Assembly (NCBI GenBank): GCA_035573895.1
Contig: DATLZR010000002.1
Location: forward strand, 1-45,895
Origin: Blastocatellia bacterium
Lineage (GTDB): Bacteria; Acidobacteriota; Blastocatellia; HR10
DNA: 45,895 nucleotides
Direction of reading: 5' to 3'
Made by a program: the position numbers and the translations under genes. This document shows, piece by piece, positions 8,819 to 19,155 of the stretch (position 1 is the first letter of the stretch; each line of letters begins with the position of its first letter). The notes beneath the pieces were generated by a model that was not told the origin of the DNA, ran no database searches, and saw nothing but the letters and a program-made list of their open reading frames with translations.

Positions 8819-9428
8819 CGAAAAAGACCGGGGAATTCTAAACCAATCCCTCGTCCTCGGCGATCTCTGCGGTGTCTTCCTGGAGGTCGCGCTACCCGAC
8901 GTGAGGAGTCTCTACGACGATCGGCTCCTAGCCCAATTGGATCGTGAACTGTTCGTTCAGAAGGGGGATCGTTTATGCTCTCCGTTCCCTCTGCGCCGTG
9001 TCCGTGATGACGTGCCTCGTGAGCGCCTACGACTGCGTCGAAATTCGGCGTTGGCCGATCAGCCAGCCGACCTGTCATCGGCTGGGGCCTTGTGCTCTAC
9101 TGTGTCGAGCGCCCGCGACATCGGCGAGACTGGGGGTGAGGCGGGAAGCAACCGAGCAGATGCAGGTCATTCATCCATGTGTGACAGAAGGGTCGTTGAT
9201 TGCTGCAGACTCAAGTCACTCCTGTTTTTCGATCCCCGAGTCGAGGCTCTTTCTCCGATCGGGCAGTTGCTTATCAGTCAGAGGTGTGCTAATTTCCCGG
9301 CTGCAACTCAGTCGTTTGATACGGCCCTTCAAGCGATGAGATCGTCTGAGGATTACAGTGGTGAGGGCGCGGGAAAGAAATGGTGCTTCAATGACCCAAC
9401 CATCAAACCAATCCACTAGCGTGCCCTG
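8819..9428. other. Intergenic region between divergent kinase and barrel genes
   Basis: This 610-bp stretch separates the kinase (minus) from the barrel protein (plus). Open frames cross it on both strands but none has a ribosome-binding site or recognisable motif. The part at 8840-9010 resembles low-complexity intergenic filler. It should hold the promoters of both flanking genes; no convincing -35/-10 pair was identified. Confidence 0.4.
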
Positions 9429-11693
9429 ATGGCGGGCCATCGAGCCGGAAGAATGAGAGGAGGAGAACAGGGTTCAGGATCAGGTCGGTTCAGCCGGGAG
9501 TGGTTCCCGCTTCTCTTACCGATCAGTCTGGTCCTACCTTTACTCGGTGGAGATCCTCAGATCCCCCGACGACCGATCACTGCCGCGGGGGCGATTCAGG
9601 GTCAGGTTCGGGATGGACACGGGTCGCCGGTTCCGTTCGTTCAGATAACGCTCACTGCCCTCGGAGGAGAAAAGTCATATCGAACGGTGAGCACAGGGGA
9701 GGGGATTTTTCGGTTTTTCGATCTTGTGCCGGGAGAGTATGAGTTGCGCGGGGAACGCGAGGGCATTCGTCCTTTCATTCAACGACCAATCGTGGTGATG
9801 GCGGGCGAGGTCAAGACGCTTATTCTTACGGTCGAGTCTGAGCATCCAGCCCCGAGTCGAACGACGAGACTGCCCCGGCGCCCGACAGAAAAGATCGAGG
9901 GTGTTGTCGAAATAGGACCCCGCGAAGAACCAGAAGACGAACGGATTGTGCTCGAATCGAGACTTCCCCGGCGAGCGGAACCGGAATCAGGCGAAGAGAA
10001 GCCGACGGCCCCCCCACCCATCCCCTTCACCACACCTCGTGATCCTCCGCTGGGTGCGGCAGGGCCATCGCCGATCAAACCAAGAGAGCCAACTGACCCC
10101 GATTTTGTTTCCTGGCCCGACCGATGGCGCGTGGGATTTCCTCCCTGGGATCGGGAGACGGGCTATGAAGCGCCCTACACTCGCGGACGCTGGTGGGACC
10201 CCTTCAATCAGAACGTCCTCAAGGGAGATTATCCCCTCTTCGGCCAGCACGTCTTTTTCAATTTCACAGCGACAAGCGAGACGGTGGTCGAGGGGCGCCG
10301 ACTCTACGTGCCGAGCAATGCGAGCGCTGCCGAACCCCTGAGCGAGCCGTTCTTCGGACGGGGCGGCCAGTTCTTCCTCAACCAAAATTTCATCCTATCG
10401 GCCGCGCTCTTTCACGGGGACACGGCATTCAAGCCCGTAGACTGGCAGATGAAGGTCACCCCTGTGATCAATCTGAACTATCTGGTGACGCGCGAGACCG
10501 GTCTGGTCAACATTGATGTGCGTCGGGGCACAACCCGTTTCGATAGTCACTTCGCGTTCCAGGAACTCTTTGGCGAAGTCAAGCTGGCGGATGTGAGCCC
10601 GAAGTATGACTTCGTTTCCGTTCGGGTGGGCATCCAGCCCTTCATCAGCGATTTTCGCGGTTTCCTGTTCGTGGACAATCAGCCGGGCATTCGCTTCTTT
10701 GGCAACTGGGCATCGAATCTCTATCAATGGAACGTGGCGGCCTTCACGCTCCTGGAGAAGGACACCAACAGTCGGTTGAACACGGTCTTTGAATCCCGCC
10801 ATCAATACGTGATCATCGCCAATCTCTACCGGCAGGACTTCATCAAGAAAGGCTACACCATTCAGGGGAGCATCCATTATAGCGATGATCATGCCGGGCG
10901 ATCGGATGAGGGCGGACTTCATTTCGACAAAAACGGCTTTCTCGTTCGGCCCGCGGCTATCGGCAGCTTCACTCCGCATAATTTGAAGATCGGCTACCTG
11001 GGCATTGCTGGAGACGGGCACATCGGACGATTGAATGTCTCCCATGCCTTTTACCAGGCCCTCGGTCGGGATGATCGAAACCCCATTGCCGGGCGACCGA
11101 TCCGGGTGAATGCGCAGATGGTGGCGGCTGAACTTTCCGTTGACCGTGATTGGCTGAGGCTGAAGGGATCGTTTTTCTTCTCTTCGGGCGATAGCCGACC
11201 GCTCGATGATCGCGGCCGTGGGTTCGATTCGATCATTGACGCGCCGAATTTCGCCGGAGGGATTTTCGGCTTCTTCAACCGCCAGGGCATTCGGCTGACG
11301 GGAACGAATCTGATGCTGGTGGATCGAGATAGCTTGCTCCCGAGCCTCCGTAGCAGCAAGGACGAGGGTCAGGCCAATTTCGTCAATCCCGGCCTCTTTC
11401 TCTTTCACGTCGGGGCTGACGCCGAATTGACGCCCAAGCTGCGAGGATTCGTCAATGTGAGCGTTCTCAGATTTCATCGCACGGAGCCGCTCGAGTTGGT
11501 TTTGTTTCAAGCTCCGATTCGTCACGGCATCGGTGTGGATTACGGTCTCGGCGTTCTCTATCGGCCACCGCTCACGGAAAACATCGTCATCACGGCGGGC
11601 GCTTCGGCGCTCACACCATTTGCCGGATTCCGGGATATTTTCACGTCGAAGACTCTGCTCTCGACATTCGCTGCGGTGAGATTGACATTTTGA
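9429..11693 (+). CDS. Outer-membrane beta-barrel with N-terminal carboxypeptidase-regulatory-like domain
   Basis: The protein has 754 residues (an alternative ATG at 9453 gives 746). A hydrophobic signal segment (WFPLLLPISLVLPLLGG) is at about 25-41. Residues 54-135 form a carboxypeptidase regulatory-like beta sandwich (GAIQGQVRDGHGSPVPFVQ ... VPGEYELR). A proline- and charge-rich linker runs to about 225. The rest (about 255-754) alternates short polar and aromatic strands typical of a large barrel and ends in a C-terminal aromatic residue (AAVRLTF), as outer-membrane proteins do. It lies 62 bp upstream of the decahaem LVIVD cytochrome and is probably co-transcribed with it. It could be the pore partner that gives a cytochrome access to the outside, or simply a transporter or structural barrel. 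It has no plug domain or TonB box that I recognise. Confidence 0.72.
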   Translation: MAGHRAGRMRGGEQGSGSGRFSREWFPLLLPISLVLPLLGGDPQIPRRPITAAGAIQGQVRDGHGSPVPFVQITLTALGGEKSYRTVSTGEGIFRFFDLVPGEYELRGEREGIRPFIQRPIVVMAGEVKTLILTVESEHPAPSRTTRLPRRPTEKIEGVVEIGPREEPEDERIVLESRLPRRAEPESGEEKPTAPPPIPFTTPRDPPLGAAGPSPIKPREPTDPDFVSWPDRWRVGFPPWDRETGYEAPYTRGRWWDPFNQNVLKGDYPLFGQHVFFNFTATSETVVEGRRLYVPSNASAAEPLSEPFFGRGGQFFLNQNFILSAALFHGDTAFKPVDWQMKVTPVINLNYLVTRETGLVNIDVRRGTTRFDSHFAFQELFGEVKLADVSPKYDFVSVRVGIQPFISDFRGFLFVDNQPGIRFFGNWASNLYQWNVAAFTLLEKDTNSRLNTVFESRHQYVIIANLYRQDFIKKGYTIQGSIHYSDDHAGRSDEGGLHFDKNGFLVRPAAIGSFTPHNLKIGYLGIAGDGHIGRLNVSHAFYQALGRDDRNPIAGRPIRVNAQMVAAELSVDRDWLRLKGSFFFSSGDSRPLDDRGRGFDSIIDAPNFAGGIFGFFNRQGIRLTGTNLMLVDRDSLLPSLRSSKDEGQANFVNPGLFLFHVGADAELTPKLRGFVNVSVLRFHRTEPLELVLFQAPIRHGIGVDYGLGVLYRPPLTENIVITAGASALTPFAGFRDIFTSKTLLSTFAAVRLTF

Positions 11694-11755
11694 GACCGTG
11701 GAGGGCGTGACTTCGACGGGATGTGGAGAAGGGTTTCGCCGGAGAGGACGAAGAT

Positions 11756-14700
11756 ATGAGGCGAGCCATTGCATTAAAGGTCGGTGCGATGACATTGTTT
11801 GCCGGCGCGATCGTTTCGGCTGCCTTCGATTTGGATTCCACGCTTTCGGTGGGACAGCAGGCGAGGCTCTCGGATCAATCGGAGGAGGATGTCAAGGCCA
11901 AAAGCGCCGGATGCCTCCGTTGCCATCACCCTATGGATGCGCCCACGATGCACGAGTCGCCGGCGGTTCGTCTCGGCTGCGTGGATTGTCATGGTGGGGA
12001 TGCCACCGTTGAGGTACCGGCGGGAGCGAAACCGGGTGAGCCGGCGTATGAGGAGGCAAAGAAAAAAGCCCACGTTCATCCACGCTTTCCTCGTCAGTGG
12101 GGCAAGGACGCGACTCCGGCGCGGGCAGCTAATCCGGTTCGGTCCTACACACTGCTCAATCGCGAATCCCCCGAGTTCATTCGCTTCATCAATCCGGGGG
12201 ATTTACGGATCGCGCACCTGACCTGCGGGCAGAGCGGCTGTCATCCGAGCGAAGTTGCGACCGTGCGAAAGAGCATGATGGCTCATGGAGCGATGCTGTG
12301 GGGAGCGGCCCTCTACAATAACGGCTCCTTTCCGCTGAAAAATCCGCGCTTCGGAGAAGCCTACGGGTTAGACGGCACGCCGCAGCGGCTTCAGACCTAT
12401 CCGCCGCCGACCGAAGAGGAGATGCGTCGCAAGGGCGTGCTGCCCTATCTCGATCCGTTGCCTCGATGGGAAATCACTCAGCCGGGCAATATCCTTCGCG
12501 TCTTCGAGCGCGGCGGCCGTCGGCGACTGGAGGTCGGTTTGCCCGATCGGGAGGAAGAACCGGGTAAACCCGATAAAGGCCTCAGCCCGCGTGGGCTGGG
12601 CACGCTCAATCGAACCGATCCCGTCTTCCTCGGTCTGCAGAAGACGCGCCTGTTCGATCCGACGCTGTGGTTTCTCGGTACCAATGATCATCCGGGAGAT
12701 TATCGCTCCAGCGGATGTACGGCATGTCATGTCATCTACGCGAATGATCGGTTCGAGGCTCACTCCGGACCTTATGCACGGTTTGGCAATGAGGGGCGCA
12801 GTTTCAGCGCCGATCCGACGATACCCAAAAACGTCCCCGGCCATCCCATTCGTCATGTTCTCACCCGCGCCATTCCGTCCAGCCAGTGCATCGTCTGCCA
12901 CATCCATCCTGGGACAACCGTGACCAATAGCTACCTCGGCTATATCTGGTGGGATAACGAGTCCGACGGGGAGTTGATGTATCCCCGAGAGGAGCGGAAA
13001 CTGACGGCCAAACAAATTGATGAAATCCAGCGAGCCAATCCCGAAGGATCGGCAGTGCGCGGCCTTTGGTCTGATCCTGAGTTTCTCACCCGGCTCGTGG
13101 AACTGAATCCTCGATTGCGCCACAATCAATTCGCCGATTTTCACGGTCACGGCTGGGTCTTTCGCGCCGTCTACAAACGAGATCGAAAGGGACGATTACT
13201 GGATGCCGAGGGCCGCATCGTCGGCGAGGATGATCCGGACCGATTCAAGAAAGCCGTTCACCTGAAAGATATTCACCTCGAGAAGGGAATGCACTGCGTG
13301 GATTGCCATTTCGCTCAGGACAGTCACGGCAACGGCAAACTGTATGGAGAGGTGCGCAACGCCATCGAGATTGATTGCACGGATTGTCACGGGACGATCT
13401 ATCGTCCGGCGACGCTCGTGACGTCGGGACCGGCGGCTCCTCCGGGAGGAACCAATCTGGCGCGATTACGAACGCCCTTGGGGCAGCGCCGCTTCGAATG
13501 GCGCCGAGGACGACTCTTCCAGCGTTCGATGGTCGTGCCCGGTCTCGAATGGGAGGTCGTTCAAGTCCGCGACACAATCACCCCGGGTTCGCCTCATTAC
13601 AACGAGAAGTCACGACTGGCCAAGACGCTTCGCCGCGACGGCCAGCGGTGGGGCGATGTGCCGACATCCGAGACGGAGCTGGCCCATGCCAACAGCCGGA
13701 TGACGTGTTTCTCCTGTCACACAGCGTGGGTGACCAGTTGCTTCGGCTGTCACCTGCCGATGACAGCCAACGTAAAGAAGCCGATGCTTCATAACGAGGG
13801 GGAGGTTTTGCGGAACTGGACTTCCTACAACTTTCAAACGATCCGCGACGATATTTTCATGCTCGGACGCGATGGTACGGTGACGGGACGACGCATCGCC
13901 CCCATCCGTTCCGCGTGCGCCGTGCTGGTCAGTTCGCAGAATCAGAACCGGGAGTGGATCTATTCCCAGCAGCAGACCGTATCGGCGGAAGGTTACAGCG
14001 GTCAGGCGTTCAGTCCCTTCGTCCCTCACACGGTGCGGGCGAAGGAAACGAAAGTCTGCACTGACTGCCACCTATCGGCTGATAATGACAACAACGCCTG
14101 GATGGCGCAGGTGCTCATGCTCGGTACGAACATGGTGAACTTCCTGGGCCGCTATGTCTACGTCGCCGAGGGAAAGGAGGGCTTTGAAGCTGTGGTCGTC
14201 ACCGAACATGATGAACCGCAGGCGGTGATTGGGAGCACGCTGCACAAAATCGCCTATCCGACGAGCTATCGAAAACACATCGCTCGTGGCCGGCGCCTTC
14301 ACGAAGCCTATCACCATCCGGGCAAGGACGTTCTCGCTCTTCCGGGTCATGGGACGGAGGTGCTCAGTGTTCAACTGCGCGGGGAATATCTCTATGCCGC
14401 GACGGGGCGAGGAGGACTTCGCATCTACGATGTCGCGCAGATTGATCAGAAGGGGTTTTCCGAGCGTATCGTGACGGCTCCAGTCTCCCCGCTCGGACAA
14501 CGGTTCTACGTGAAAACGAAATACGCGACGGCTGTGGCCTCTCCTTCGACAATGGCCGTTGATCCCACGCGGCCTCATCGGCCCGAGAACGAAGAGGCCA
14601 TCTATCGTGATGACAAACAGCCGATTCATCCCCTTTATGCCTTTCTCTACGTGACCGATAGGGAGGAGGGCCTCATCGTCATCGGCAATCCTCCGGGGAG

Positions 14701-15694
14701 CGAGATGGCGAAGCGAGCGGGCGTGGGCGTTTCCACGCTACTTGACGGAAATCCCGAGAATAACTTCCTCACGCGAGCCGTCACGTTCAATCCCGGCGGG
14801 ATACTCTCCGGAGCCGTGAACATTACAATAGCCGGTGTGTACGCTTACATTTCCTGCGATCGGGGTCTGGTCATCGTGAGTCTCGACGATCCGCTCAACC
14901 CGCGCGTGGTGGCCGAGGTCGGTCCGCCGGCTATACGGCGGCCCCGCGCCGTAGCGGTTCAATTCCGCTACGCCTTCGTGGTTGATTCTGAGGGAATGAA
15001 GGTGATTGATGTGACATTCCCGGAGAAGCCGCGACCTGTTCCCGGAGCCGTCATCCCGCTTGCCGATGCGCGCAATATCTACGTGGCACGAACATACGCC
15101 TATATCGCGGCTGGTCGGGATGGACTTGTCATCGTTGACGTCGAACGGCCCGAGAAGCCCCGGCTCGATCAAGTCTATACGGCCGATGGCCAGATTAACG
15201 ACGCCAACGATGTGAAGATCGGTATGACCAATGCGAGCGTCTTCGCTTACGTCGCCGACGGCAGGAATGGATTGCGCGTGATTCAACTCATATCGCCGGA
15301 GACGACGCCTACGTTTCTCGGTTTCAGCCCGCGTCCATCACCGATGCTCATCGCCACCTACCACACGCATGGGCCGGCTCTCGCCCTGTCCAAGGGTTTA
15401 GATCGAGATCGCGCCGTTGACGAGAGCGGTAACCAGATCGCCGTCTTCGGTCGGCGTGGCGCGCGTCCCTTCAACCGCGAGGAGATGCAGCGGCTTTACC
15501 TCCGCGAGGGCCAACCTTATTTCGTCACGAATGATCCACCGGGTCCACCCATCTCTGGGACGGAAAAGGCATTAACGCCTATGAGGGGATTGCTTCACGG
15601 CGATCCCTCTCCCTGGGGTCTGGCTCTTGGTCTCATTTCGGCCATCCTCGCGTGCATCAGGATGAAACGAACTCTGACCCGCCAGGCCAAATAG
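11756..15694 (+). CDS. Decahaem cytochrome c fused to LVIVD-repeat propeller, C-terminal membrane anchor
   Basis: The start chosen is ATG 11756, preceded by GGAGAGGA; a GTG at 11723 in the same frame has no such site. The protein has 1312 residues. A signal segment covers about 8-24. Ten haem sites are visible: nine CxxCH (CLRCH, CVDCH, CTACH, CIVCH, CVDCH, CTDCH, CFSCH, CFGCH, CTDCH) and one CX4CH (CGQSGCH), all before about residue 790. From about 860 to 1190 come LVIVD repeats ([26 protein letters not shown]), which fold as a propeller. A hydrophobic segment near 1284-1303 followed by basic residues suggests an anchor. It follows the barrel gene by 62 bp. Likely a periplasmic or surface electron carrier; redox partner unknown. 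It has no recognised catalytic haem pattern of nitrite reductase or hydroxylamine oxidoreductase. Confidence 0.92.
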   Translation: MRRAIALKVGAMTLFAGAIVSAAFDLDSTLSVGQQARLSDQSEEDVKAKSAGCLRCHHPMDAPTMHESPAVRLGCVDCHGGDATVEVPAGAKPGEPAYEEAKKKAHVHPRFPRQWGKDATPARAANPVRSYTLLNRESPEFIRFINPGDLRIAHLTCGQSGCHPSEVATVRKSMMAHGAMLWGAALYNNGSFPLKNPRFGEAYGLDGTPQRLQTYPPPTEEEMRRKGVLPYLDPLPRWEITQPGNILRVFERGGRRRLEVGLPDREEEPGKPDKGLSPRGLGTLNRTDPVFLGLQKTRLFDPTLWFLGTNDHPGDYRSSGCTACHVIYANDRFEAHSGPYARFGNEGRSFSADPTIPKNVPGHPIRHVLTRAIPSSQCIVCHIHPGTTVTNSYLGYIWWDNESDGELMYPREERKLTAKQIDEIQRANPEGSAVRGLWSDPEFLTRLVELNPRLRHNQFADFHGHGWVFRAVYKRDRKGRLLDAEGRIVGEDDPDRFKKAVHLKDIHLEKGMHCVDCHFAQDSHGNGKLYGEVRNAIEIDCTDCHGTIYRPATLVTSGPAAPPGGTNLARLRTPLGQRRFEWRRGRLFQRSMVVPGLEWEVVQVRDTITPGSPHYNEKSRLAKTLRRDGQRWGDVPTSETELAHANSRMTCFSCHTAWVTSCFGCHLPMTANVKKPMLHNEGEVLRNWTSYNFQTIRDDIFMLGRDGTVTGRRIAPIRSACAVLVSSQNQNREWIYSQQQTVSAEGYSGQAFSPFVPHTVRAKETKVCTDCHLSADNDNNAWMAQVLMLGTNMVNFLGRYVYVAEGKEGFEAVVVTEHDEPQAVIGSTLHKIAYPTSYRKHIARGRRLHEAYHHPGKDVLALPGHGTEVLSVQLRGEYLYAATGRGGLRIYDVAQIDQKGFSERIVTAPVSPLGQRFYVKTKYATAVASPSTMAVDPTRPHRPENEEAIYRDDKQPIHPLYAFLYVTDREEGLIVIGNPPGSEMAKRAGVGVSTLLDGNPENNFLTRAVTFNPGGILSGAVNITIAGVYAYISCDRGLVIVSLDDPLNPRVVAEVGPPAIRRPRAVAVQFRYAFVVDSEGMKVIDVTFPEKPRPVPGAVIPLADARNIYVARTYAYIAAGRDGLVIVDVERPEKPRLDQVYTADGQINDANDVKIGMTNASVFAYVADGRNGLRVIQLISPETTPTFLGFSPRPSPMLIATYHTHGPALALSKGLDRDRAVDESGNQIAVFGRRGARPFNREEMQRLYLREGQPYFVTNDPPGPPISGTEKALTPMRGLLHGDPSPWGLALGLISAILACIRMKRTLTRQAK

Positions 15695-15701
15695 AATCCA
15701 G

Positions 15702-15727
15702 CGGGAGGACATCTCCCGTCTTTGTTT
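15702..15727 (+). terminator. Possible rho-independent terminator after the decahaem cytochrome
   Basis: Arms CGGGAG and CTCCCG pair around a 5-base loop, followed by a T-rich run (TCTTTGTTT). It begins 8 bp after the stop codon. The stem is short and the T-run is interrupted, so strength is uncertain. Confidence 0.45.
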
Positions 15728-15933
15728 CGGACCGTTTGCCGGGAACTTCAAAACAATCCGGTTTCGATCCTCCGTGTGTTCTGAGGGCTGCCTGGACAAC
15801 CCGAATGGATTTGGAAAGTTCGGAAAATGATCTGGCAAACTGGAGGCGCAGTGACGCGCAGGCCGGGAGCAATCAGGTGTCCTGATTTGCCCGCTTGCTT
15901 GGGCGGACGGATTAAACTACGCTTTGACATGGA

Positions 15934-16326
15934 ATGGCGAGCAGGCACCAGGATTGGTTGCGGCAAGCGGAGAAGGATCTGGAGCATGCCCGACATGCGC
16001 TGGAGGATGCTGATCTGGAGTGGGCGTGCTTTGCCGCACAGCAGGCGGCAGAAAAGGCGGTGAAGGCACTGTATCAAAAACTCGGGGCCAGTGCCCGAGG
16101 CCATTCGGTTGCCATGTTGCTCTCCCAGCTTCCACCTGGTGTGGCGGTGGATCAAACGCTGATTGATAAGGCGAAGGTGCTGGACAAACATTACATCCCG
16201 CCGAGGTATCCCAACGCTTATCCGAGTGGCGCGCCCTTTGAGTATTACACTCATGAAGAGGCGGCGCGAGCGATCGAATATGCTGATGCGATCGTCGGAT
16301 TCTGTCGAGATCGAATACTTCCCTGA
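15934..16326 (+). CDS. HEPN-domain protein (toxin of a HEPN/MNT pair)
   Basis: The protein has 130 residues and is all-helical in appearance. It shows the HEPN family pattern: WLRQAEKDLEHARHALE at the start, then CFAAQQAAEKAVKALY, an arginine-glycine-histidine turn (ARGHSV), and the RYPN segment (PPRYPNAYP) near residue 90, followed by a final helix (EEAARAIEYADAIVGF). Such proteins are RNases or ribonucleoprotein-directed toxins kept in check by an adjacent nucleotidyltransferase. The MNT gene overlaps its 3' end by about 40 bp. The pair sits as an island between cytochrome genes, which suggests acquisition. The family call is secure; toxicity is inferred from context. Confidence 0.87.
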   Translation: MASRHQDWLRQAEKDLEHARHALEDADLEWACFAAQQAAEKAVKALYQKLGASARGHSVAMLLSQLPPGVAVDQTLIDKAKVLDKHYIPPRYPNAYPSGAPFEYYTHEEAARAIEYADAIVGFCRDRILP

Positions 16327-16669
16327 TCGCGAGGTCTGGGAAGAACTGCGGGCGTTTGCCGCCCAACTGCGACGGCAACATCCGGAGATCGAGAAGGTGC
16401 TTGTCTTTGGATCATTGGTGCGCGGCGATTGTGTCCCCGGCAGTGACGTGGATCTGCTGGTGGTGCTGCGCGAATCAAATGTGTCCTTTCTGGAAAGGAT
16501 CCCTCAATATACTCCCTCGAATTTTCCGGTAGCTGTGGACGTCTTCCCCTATACGTGCGAGGAATTGGAACACATGCTCAGGGAAGGCAACACTTTCATC
16601 CAGGAAGCCCTGGCCGAAGGAATAGAAGTGCCGAGCGAGGGGGGAAGCAGGGCGGACGAAGCTTCATGA
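16286..16669 (+). CDS. MNT-type nucleotidyltransferase (antitoxin of a HEPN/MNT pair)
   Basis: I place the start at ATG 16286, giving about 127 residues; ATG 16280 is equally possible. Longer starts upstream only read HEPN coding sequence in the wrong frame. The minimal nucleotidyltransferase motif is complete: GS, ten residues, then DVD (VFGSLVRGD ... GSDVDLLVVL), and a third acidic residue in VAVDVFPYT. In the characterised MntA/HepT type systems the MNT enzyme AMPylates the HEPN toxin; an intact GSX10DXD motif makes that mechanism possible here (inference). It overlaps the HEPN gene, so the two are co-translated. Confidence 0.87.
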   Translation: MRSSDSVEIEYFPDREVWEELRAFAAQLRRQHPEIEKVLVFGSLVRGDCVPGSDVDLLVVLRESNVSFLERIPQYTPSNFPVAVDVFPYTCEELEHMLREGNTFIQEALAEGIEVPSEGGSRADEAS

Positions 16670-17251
16670 GTACAACTGCCAGCCCCTTCAAACGTGATGA
16701 GAGGACGTTCCATTTCTCTCCCTCCTCTCAGCCAAGGTGACACTTTATATTGCCGCCTCAGATCCAATCGCTAGGGTGAATAAAACGAAGGATCGTGCGT
16801 TCTTGCCGGCATAGCGCCGTTAAAAACCCCCTGTCATCTGAAACGGCTTCCTTGCCTGAAATCAGGGCATCTCGCGCACTTCGCCATCCCCACGGGCTCA
16901 GCTCATGCCACGATGGAACTATCGTCTCCCCAGTCGGGTCAAGCGACCTGACGCGACGCACGGGATCCGCGCTTTCATCCTGTGGCTCGCCGGTCATGCG
17001 ATAACGCCATGTCCCATATACAGCGCGCGGGTGGAGTGGGCCAACCTTCTTGTGCTTGATACTGTGATATACGGGCTAAGCCATTCGACCGGTGGATCAT
17101 GTCCCAGCATGCTTCGGCCCCATGCTCCCGCACCTCATGCACCAAGATGAGAGGACATTTCGCTGGATGCTCCTTCCCGCCTCTTGATGGCGCTCGATCC
17201 GGCTCGTTGAAGCCGTCACGGGAGTTCCGCCGAACACCCGATCGTCTGCAA
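16670..17251. other. Intergenic region downstream of the MNT gene
   Basis: This 580-bp stretch lies between the MNT stop and the stop of the convergent cytochrome gene. A minus-strand frame at 16758-16997 could encode 79 residues (…RVRSLDPTGETIVPSWHELS…) but it has no family resemblance that I recognise and no strong ribosome-binding site. A short phrase, gatgagaggac, occurs at both about 16697 and 17148, possibly traces of an insertion boundary. Nothing else was supported. Confidence 0.4.
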
Positions 17252-18616
17252 TTAGCGGAAGTGTTGATGAAGCTCGCCCATCAGCGTGGCGAACCTGGTG
17301 GGTTCGAAGCGCTCCGGGCGTTCGAGATAATCGAGCAGCCTCGTGAGGGCCGATTGCACGGCGGGCTCGACGGCGACTCCTCTGGTTGAGGAGAGGGCGT
17401 CGAGCGACATCACCGCTTGTTCGGCGGCACGAACACCCGCGAATCCAATTCTCTCGCCGTCCCCGGAGATGTTCCGTAACAGGGCCTGCGTTACCTGATC
17501 CGTCAAGGGGGTGGTAACAATCTTACCGAGGATGCGTTCGACGATGGCCTGGGTCTGTTTGATCGCGGCGCTGATTTTCTCCCGCTCGACCGTTGGTTGG
17601 CTGAGGAGCATGCTGAGGGTGGCGATTTGCTCGTCAAGCGTCCTGCCCTCATCTGGGGCAATCACGCGCACGAGATGTCGAAAGACGGCGGCACGGGCTG
17701 TATTCCAGGGCGGACGTCCCGGCGCGTGACTGTAACCGCGACGTTGTCTCCAACTGGGTTCGCGCAGATCGTGGTGGCAACTGTAGCAATCGTACTCAGC
17801 GAATTCCGGCCAGGTGGGACTGGAGACGCGCCGGGCCAGCTGGTTCAAAGTCTCTCGCAGGGCGACGGCTTGTCCCACAGCCCAGGCAGTCAGGCCGAAG
17901 GCCTCGCGCTTGGGACGCGCTCCCTTCCAATTGTCCTCGCTCCGCCAGTGCGGCGGCATGGCGAGCGTGAAATACTCCAGCTCGAAGATGAGGTCGGGAT
18001 GGCCGGCGGCGATCAGCTCATGATTGACGGTCTTCTCCTCATCGCCCAGATGACAGGACAGGCAGAGTTCAGCCCGCCTGACGGGATGACGCGTGTCATA
18101 CATGCCGACGGCGACCGATTGTTCGTGCGTCCAGTCGCGGGTCGTGTGAGGCCCGAGCCATTTCTCGGCGGGGCCATGACAGCTTTCACAGCTCACGCCA
18201 TCGCTCAGATCGAACGTGCGAGCGCGACGCTCCGGTGGGACACTCAGGGCATGGCAGGGAAGGCAGCGCCGGCTCTGCTCCGGCTTCTCCTCCATCCCAA
18301 GATTTCGCGCGATCAATTGTGATCTTTCCGTGAGCAAAACCTGATAGGCTTTGGCGTGTTTGTCTTTGAGCACCCAGGTGGTGTACTCGTTCTGCTGGAT
18401 GCGACTTTCTCTGTCGGAGGCCGGAGTCACGGCGCCATGACAGGCCGTTGAACTGCAGGCTCCGGGGCCGGTGTATCGCGCCGGTAGCGTCTGGCCGTTG
18501 GCGACGGCCGAGGAAGAGGAATCGGGGGGAGCCGTCTGTTTGCGGATCAGGCTAAAATAAGCCGTGAGAAATGCCGCTGCCATCAGGCCCGCAAGGGCAA
18601 TTTTTTTCATGTTCAC
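17252..18616 (-). CDS. Pentahaem cytochrome c (cytochrome c554-like)
   Basis: The protein has 454 residues. An N-terminal hydrophobic helix (about 6-22) with lysines on both sides is a signal anchor. Five haem sites are visible: C54SSTACH (a CX4CH), C118LPCH, C143ESCHGP, C185LSCH and C277YSCHH. Distal histidines suited to bis-His ligation occur between them (HAKAY, HTTRDW, RHPVR, NHELIAAGHPDL). The order CESCHGPAEKW ... CLSCH ... GHP...FELEYF is characteristic of the c554-type multihaem family. The GTG at 18616 is 6 bases after GAGAGG, and the ATG at 18610 is 12 bases after, so GTG is the likelier start. It is transcribed towards the HEPN/MNT island. Role: periplasmic electron transfer; the donor cannot be inferred. 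Confidence 0.9.
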   Translation of the reverse strand: MNMKKIALAGLMAAAFLTAYFSLIRKQTAPPDSSSSAVANGQTLPARYTGPGACSSTACHGAVTPASDRESRIQQNEYTTWVLKDKHAKAYQVLLTERSQLIARNLGMEEKPEQSRRCLPCHALSVPPERRARTFDLSDGVSCESCHGPAEKWLGPHTTRDWTHEQSVAVGMYDTRHPVRRAELCLSCHLGDEEKTVNHELIAAGHPDLIFELEYFTLAMPPHWRSEDNWKGARPKREAFGLTAWAVGQAVALRETLNQLARRVSSPTWPEFAEYDCYSCHHDLREPSWRQRRGYSHAPGRPPWNTARAAVFRHLVRVIAPDEGRTLDEQIATLSMLLSQPTVEREKISAAIKQTQAIVERILGKIVTTPLTDQVTQALLRNISGDGERIGFAGVRAAEQAVMSLDALSSTRGVAVEPAVQSALTRLLDYLERPERFEPTRFATLMGELHQHFR

Positions 18617-19155
18617 CGTTATCCTCTCTCCGGTAGGTGCATTCTTGAGTCCGGGGGTGGGATCGGCGGGTGCTCTCTCCGCTCTCCTGATTCACCCATC
18701 ACCGCTCACCCGCGTGAATGCTATGGAAAAGGCAAGGTCAAGTCAACGAGAAACAAGCCCGGGGCGAGCGGTCTCCGACACTGGCAGATGATTCAACGGG
18801 CGCGGGCGAAAGGTACCACCCGTTAATACAACGGACACAGCAGACCGCTCATCCCTCTAGGGCCGGCATCATTGAGGTCAGCCACAAGGGGGTTCATGAG
18901 ATGGCGCCAGCCGTGGTGGTGAAAAATTTTTCGCGTATCCTCTCCGCAGCTCTCCCCGGTCCAAATAAGATCGTAACTTCTCCTGTCGCTGCATGCCGCT
19001 CGGTTTGACCTGGTCTGGCGCCGTCGCTAAATTGACTTGCTCAGGAGCCGTTGCTATAGTAGGCGGGCGAGTTGTAGGATCACCGGCGCTTTTCGATTGC
19101 GGAGGTTGAAAGTGGGAAGGCTCGCCCAAACCGGAGTTCAGCTCAGGCGCTTTCG
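18617..19155. other. Divergent intergenic region with a strong promoter
   Basis: This 539-bp region separates the minus-strand pentahaem cytochrome and the plus-strand cyclic-nucleotide/ferredoxin gene. Short open frames are present on both strands but none has family signals. The plus-strand promoter is listed separately. No clear promoter for the minus-strand gene was seen, although GAGAGG sits before its start. Confidence 0.5.
19032..19060 (+). promoter_or_regulatory. Sigma70-type promoter for the cNMP-binding ferredoxin operon
   Basis: TTGACT at 19032-19037 and TATAGT at 19055-19060 are separated by exactly 17 bp. Each differs by one base from the consensus. It lies about 95 bp before the predicted start at 19156. 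An overlapping weaker candidate, TTGACC with TAAATT 17 bp later, lies just upstream. Confidence 0.6.

Noticed and set aside
10395-11795. 466-residue minus-strand frame
   Set aside because: It lies antisense to the barrel gene and extends into the next gene. GC-rich coding DNA often leaves long open antisense frames; its amino-acid sequence has no family signal.
12368-13150. 260-residue minus-strand frame
   Set aside because: It is antisense to the decahaem cytochrome, whose CxxCH motifs fix the true strand.
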